64,000 nt of DNA from Pelagicoccus sp. SDUM812003. Lineage in GTDB: Bacteria > Verrucomicrobiota > Verrucomicrobiia > Opitutales > Opitutaceae. The number at the start of each line of letters is the position of its first letter. Within the stretch, counting starts at the first letter, position 1. A model generated the notes under the pieces. It was not told the DNA's origin and did not search any database. It saw only the letters and a program-made list of their open reading frames with translations. Of the stretch, positions 61,892 through 64,000 are shown one piece after another. The stretch is taken from contig NZ_JARXHY010000001.1 of assembly GCF_031127815.1 (NCBI RefSeq), forward strand, positions 434,001-498,000, written 5' to 3'. A program made the position numbers and the translations under genes.

Positions 61892-63427
61892 ATGTATGCG
61901 GTTCTACAGATTCCTCGTTTGGCGTTGCAGGCGGTCTTGTCGGTGGGAGGGAGATTCGAGGCGGCGTCCGAACCCTGCATTGATGATGGATCGGTCTTGC
62001 CTGTCGCTGTGGTCGACCCGACGGTCAAGAAGCCGGTGGTGCTGGAAGTGACGGAGCCAGCTCGCCGAGAGGGAGTTGTAAGCGGAATGTCGATACCTCA
62101 GGCTTTGGCTCGTTGCGAGGGGCTGGTGGCGCGTTATCGTTCTGAGCGAGCGGAACGCTGGTTGGAGGGCTTGCTGTTTACGCTGGCTTGTACGGTCTCG
62201 CCGCGTGTGGAAATCGACGGGCCAGGCAATGTGTTGGTGGATCTGCGCGGGGTTAGGCTTAGCGAAGCGCTGGGGCGTTGTTCGGAGATTGCCCAAGAGC
62301 TGGCCGTGATGGGAGTGACGTTGGGAGTCGGCGTGGCGGAAAGCTGCGTGGTGGCGTCGCTGGCGTCGTGTGAAGTGGAGGGAAAGGTGTTGGTGGTGGG
62401 GGTCGATGCTCCGCCTTCGGAGCGCGCTGGGACAGCGGACGCTGCCTTAGGCCGGTTTATGGATGCGCTGCCTTTGTCGAAGGTGGCCATGGACGATGGC
62501 TTGCGAGCGGTGTTGGAAAAATGGGGGATTCGCACGGTGGGGGCCTTCGCAAAGCTGAAGCGTTCGGCGGTGGGAGCTCGGCTGGGGGTGGAAGGCGTTT
62601 TGCTGTGGGACCGTTTGACGGGGCGTGAGCAGCGCGTGGTGTCGGTGGCGGAGGTGCCTGATGATTTTATCGAGTCGTGGGAATTTGAATACGATGTGGA
62701 TTCCGTGGAGCCGTTGCTGTTTCTCGCCCGCCGTTTTCTCGATGCTCTGTCGGCGCGCATGCGGGTGGCTCACAAGGTGGCGGTCGCGATGCGGATGGAG
62801 CTCGGGCTGGCTTACGGGGAACCGCTATCGGTGGTCCAGAAGGTGCCGGAGCAGACGAGCGATGCGGAGGCGCTCTTTCGCTTGCTGTCGGCACGGTTGG
62901 AGGAGCTTGAGGCGGAGTCGCCGGTGGCGCGTATGGAGCTGCGGCTGGAGGTGGCGGACTTCAAGGAGCGGCAGCTTGGACTTTTCGAGAGCAGTTTGAA
63001 GAACCCGCATCGCTTCACGCAAACCTTGTCGCGAGTGGCGGGCATCATCGGTGCGGATCGCGTGGGGCGGCCTTCCCTGGATGCGGATGGGCGGCCGGAC
63101 GGATTCGAACTGGGAGCTTTGCCATCGTCGGTGCCGCCGCTGCGGGAGGAATTGTCATTGAAAAGCTGTTACGGAATGCCGTTGCGACGTTTTCGTCCGG
63201 CACGCGCCGCGGCGGTGGAGCTGCAAGGGCGTTTCCCTGTTTGGGTTCAGGCGGAAGGCGTTTCGGGCTTCGTGAAGGCGGTGCGTGGCCCTTGGCTGCA
63301 CTCGGGGCATTGGTGGGAGGAGACAGGGAACTGGAATCGCGTGGAATGGGATGTGGAGCTCAACAAGGGTGGTGTGTATCGAATTTGCAAGGACGAGGAG
63401 GGATGGAAGGTGGAAGGCGCGTACTAG
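61892..63427 (+). CDS. imuB: Y-family polymerase-like protein ImuB
   Basis: 511 residues. Y-family fold lacking the catalytic acidic residues (opening MYAVLQIPRLALQAVL has no Asp), as ImuB proteins do. It serves as the adaptor between DnaE2 and the beta clamp: a clamp-binding QLGLF lies at about residue 368. Other landmarks are GMSIPQALARCEGLV and the C-terminal WWEETGNWNRVEWDVEL, YRIC region. Second gene of the imuA-imuB-dnaE2 cassette. Confidence 0.92.
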   Translation: MYAVLQIPRLALQAVLSVGGRFEAASEPCIDDGSVLPVAVVDPTVKKPVVLEVTEPARREGVVSGMSIPQALARCEGLVARYRSERAERWLEGLLFTLACTVSPRVEIDGPGNVLVDLRGVRLSEALGRCSEIAQELAVMGVTLGVGVAESCVVASLASCEVEGKVLVVGVDAPPSERAGTADAALGRFMDALPLSKVAMDDGLRAVLEKWGIRTVGAFAKLKRSAVGARLGVEGVLLWDRLTGREQRVVSVAEVPDDFIESWEFEYDVDSVEPLLFLARRFLDALSARMRVAHKVAVAMRMELGLAYGEPLSVVQKVPEQTSDAEALFRLLSARLEELEAESPVARMELRLEVADFKERQLGLFESSLKNPHRFTQTLSRVAGIIGADRVGRPSLDADGRPDGFELGALPSSVPPLREELSLKSCYGMPLRRFRPARAAAVELQGRFPVWVQAEGVSGFVKAVRGPWLHSGHWWEETGNWNRVEWDVELNKGGVYRICKDEEGWKVEGAY

Positions 63428-63543
63428 ATGGCTTTTGGAACCACGAATGGGATGAAGGTCTGCGTATGCTTTTTCGCCCACAGATTGCTCAGATGGGCAC
63501 TGATGGCTTGATGGCAATAGGATTGGATTGAGATGGAGAATAG

Positions 63544-64000
63544 ATGGGTTTGAGTGGATATGTAGAGTTGCATGGCCGGTCGGCGTTTTCGTTTCTGCGC
63601 GGGGCGTCGCAGCCGGATGAGTTGGCGGAGGCGTGCTCGGATCGAGGGGTGCTGGGCATGGCGGTGTGCGATCGCGGCGGCGTGTATGGCTCGGCCCGTT
63701 TTCATGCGGAAGCTAGCGAGCGTGGGGTGAAGGCCATCGTAGGCTGCGAGCTGCCGATGGAGGATGGTTCGGCCTTGCCGGTTGTCGTGAAGACTCGGGC
63801 CGGGTACCGGAATCTTTGTCGTTTGCTGACGGATACGCATTTGCGAGGGGCGAAAGGCGAGGGTAGGGTGAAGTGGAGCGAGCTGGAGGGACGAGTCGGC
63901 GGTTTGCTGGCGTTGACGGGAGATGAGGAAGGGCCGCTTTATGAGGCTTGGCAGCGAGGGGATCGAGAGCAGGTGGAGAGTCGCTTGGATGCGCTGATCA
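63544..64000 (+). CDS. dnaE2: Error-prone DNA polymerase DnaE2, 3' truncated by window
   Basis: Open from the ATG at 63544 to the end of the window, 152 codons. Opening GYVELHGRSAFSFLRGASQP is the PHP-domain start of C-family polymerase alpha subunits in the DnaE2 form. The second His of the HxHS pair of replicative DnaE is replaced (HGRS), as expected for DnaE2. Completes the ImuA-ImuB-DnaE2 set used in mutagenic translesion synthesis. The 116 bases after imuB hold only low-complexity ATGGG-type sequence. Confidence 0.88.
   Translation, partial: MGLSGYVELHGRSAFSFLRGASQPDELAEACSDRGVLGMAVCDRGGVYGSARFHAEASERGVKAIVGCELPMEDGSALPVVVKTRAGYRNLCRLLTDTHLRGAKGEGRVKWSELEGRVGGLLALTGDEEGPLYEAWQRGDREQVESRLDALI

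Noticed and set aside
63428-63543. Coding gene between imuB and dnaE2
   Set aside because: Only low-complexity sequence with repeated ATGGG/GATGG; resembles dispersed repeat debris.

Overview
The window is 64 kb of GC-rich bacterial chromosome. It most likely comes from a verrucomicrobial lineage related to Opitutales/Puniceicoccales (Pelagicoccus-like). This is inferred from a VPDSG-CTERM-type surface protein, a DUF1080-cytochrome c-propeller fusion, secreted proteins ending in an FAEYAFGTDP-type module, an OpgGH pair, a bifunctional fucokinase (Fkp) and weak Shine-Dalgarno use. No rRNA or tRNA gene was seen.

Layout. 1-9 kb: the 3' part of a giant subtilisin-like protease with Ig-like repeats, then an opgG - unknown membrane protein - opgH operon for osmoregulated periplasmic glucans. 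9-25.6 kb: mostly housekeeping genes (DUF1080/cytochrome fusion, VPDSG protein, epimerase, a 54-residue membrane protein, DUF5069, SDR, purN, a PD-(D/E)XK-like protein, uppP, fructosamine kinase family, LMW phosphatase, phasin-like, AarF kinase, Coa1 family, holA, GT4, DUF2959). 25.6-30.4 kb: a GH43 / TonB receptor / Fn3 group on the minus strand. 30.5-46.8 kb: OsmC, aminotransferase, an AraC-controlled NmrA/DUF1772 pair, fkp, a divergent Nramp transporter, SHOCT protein, CocE-like hydrolase, thiM-thiE, an RhlE-like helicase and a DUF4412 protein. 46.9-48.7 kb: a DUF5060 glycosidase-like protein.

48.8-60 kb is a complete type I-C CRISPR-Cas system read on the minus strand: cas3 - (hairpin, MITE-like insertion, HicB-like small gene) - cas5c - cas8c (with a likely internal Cas11c start) - cas7 - cas4 - cas1 - cas2 - leader - array. 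The array has 38 repeats of 37 bp and 37 spacers, one of them present twice. The two leader-distal repeats are degenerate. The repeat hairpin leaves exactly an 11-nt 5' handle, as expected for Cas5c processing.

60-64 kb: a VapBC-like toxin-antitoxin pair and the SOS mutagenesis cassette imuA-imuB-dnaE2, with dnaE2 cut by the window end. The most unusual points are the interruption between cas3 and cas5c (a 149-bp element with 14-bp inverted ends and a 3-bp target duplication sitting exactly on the start codon of a HicB-like gene), the duplicated spacer, the unknown gene inside the opg operon, and an Nramp-family transporter lacking the canonical metal-binding motifs.
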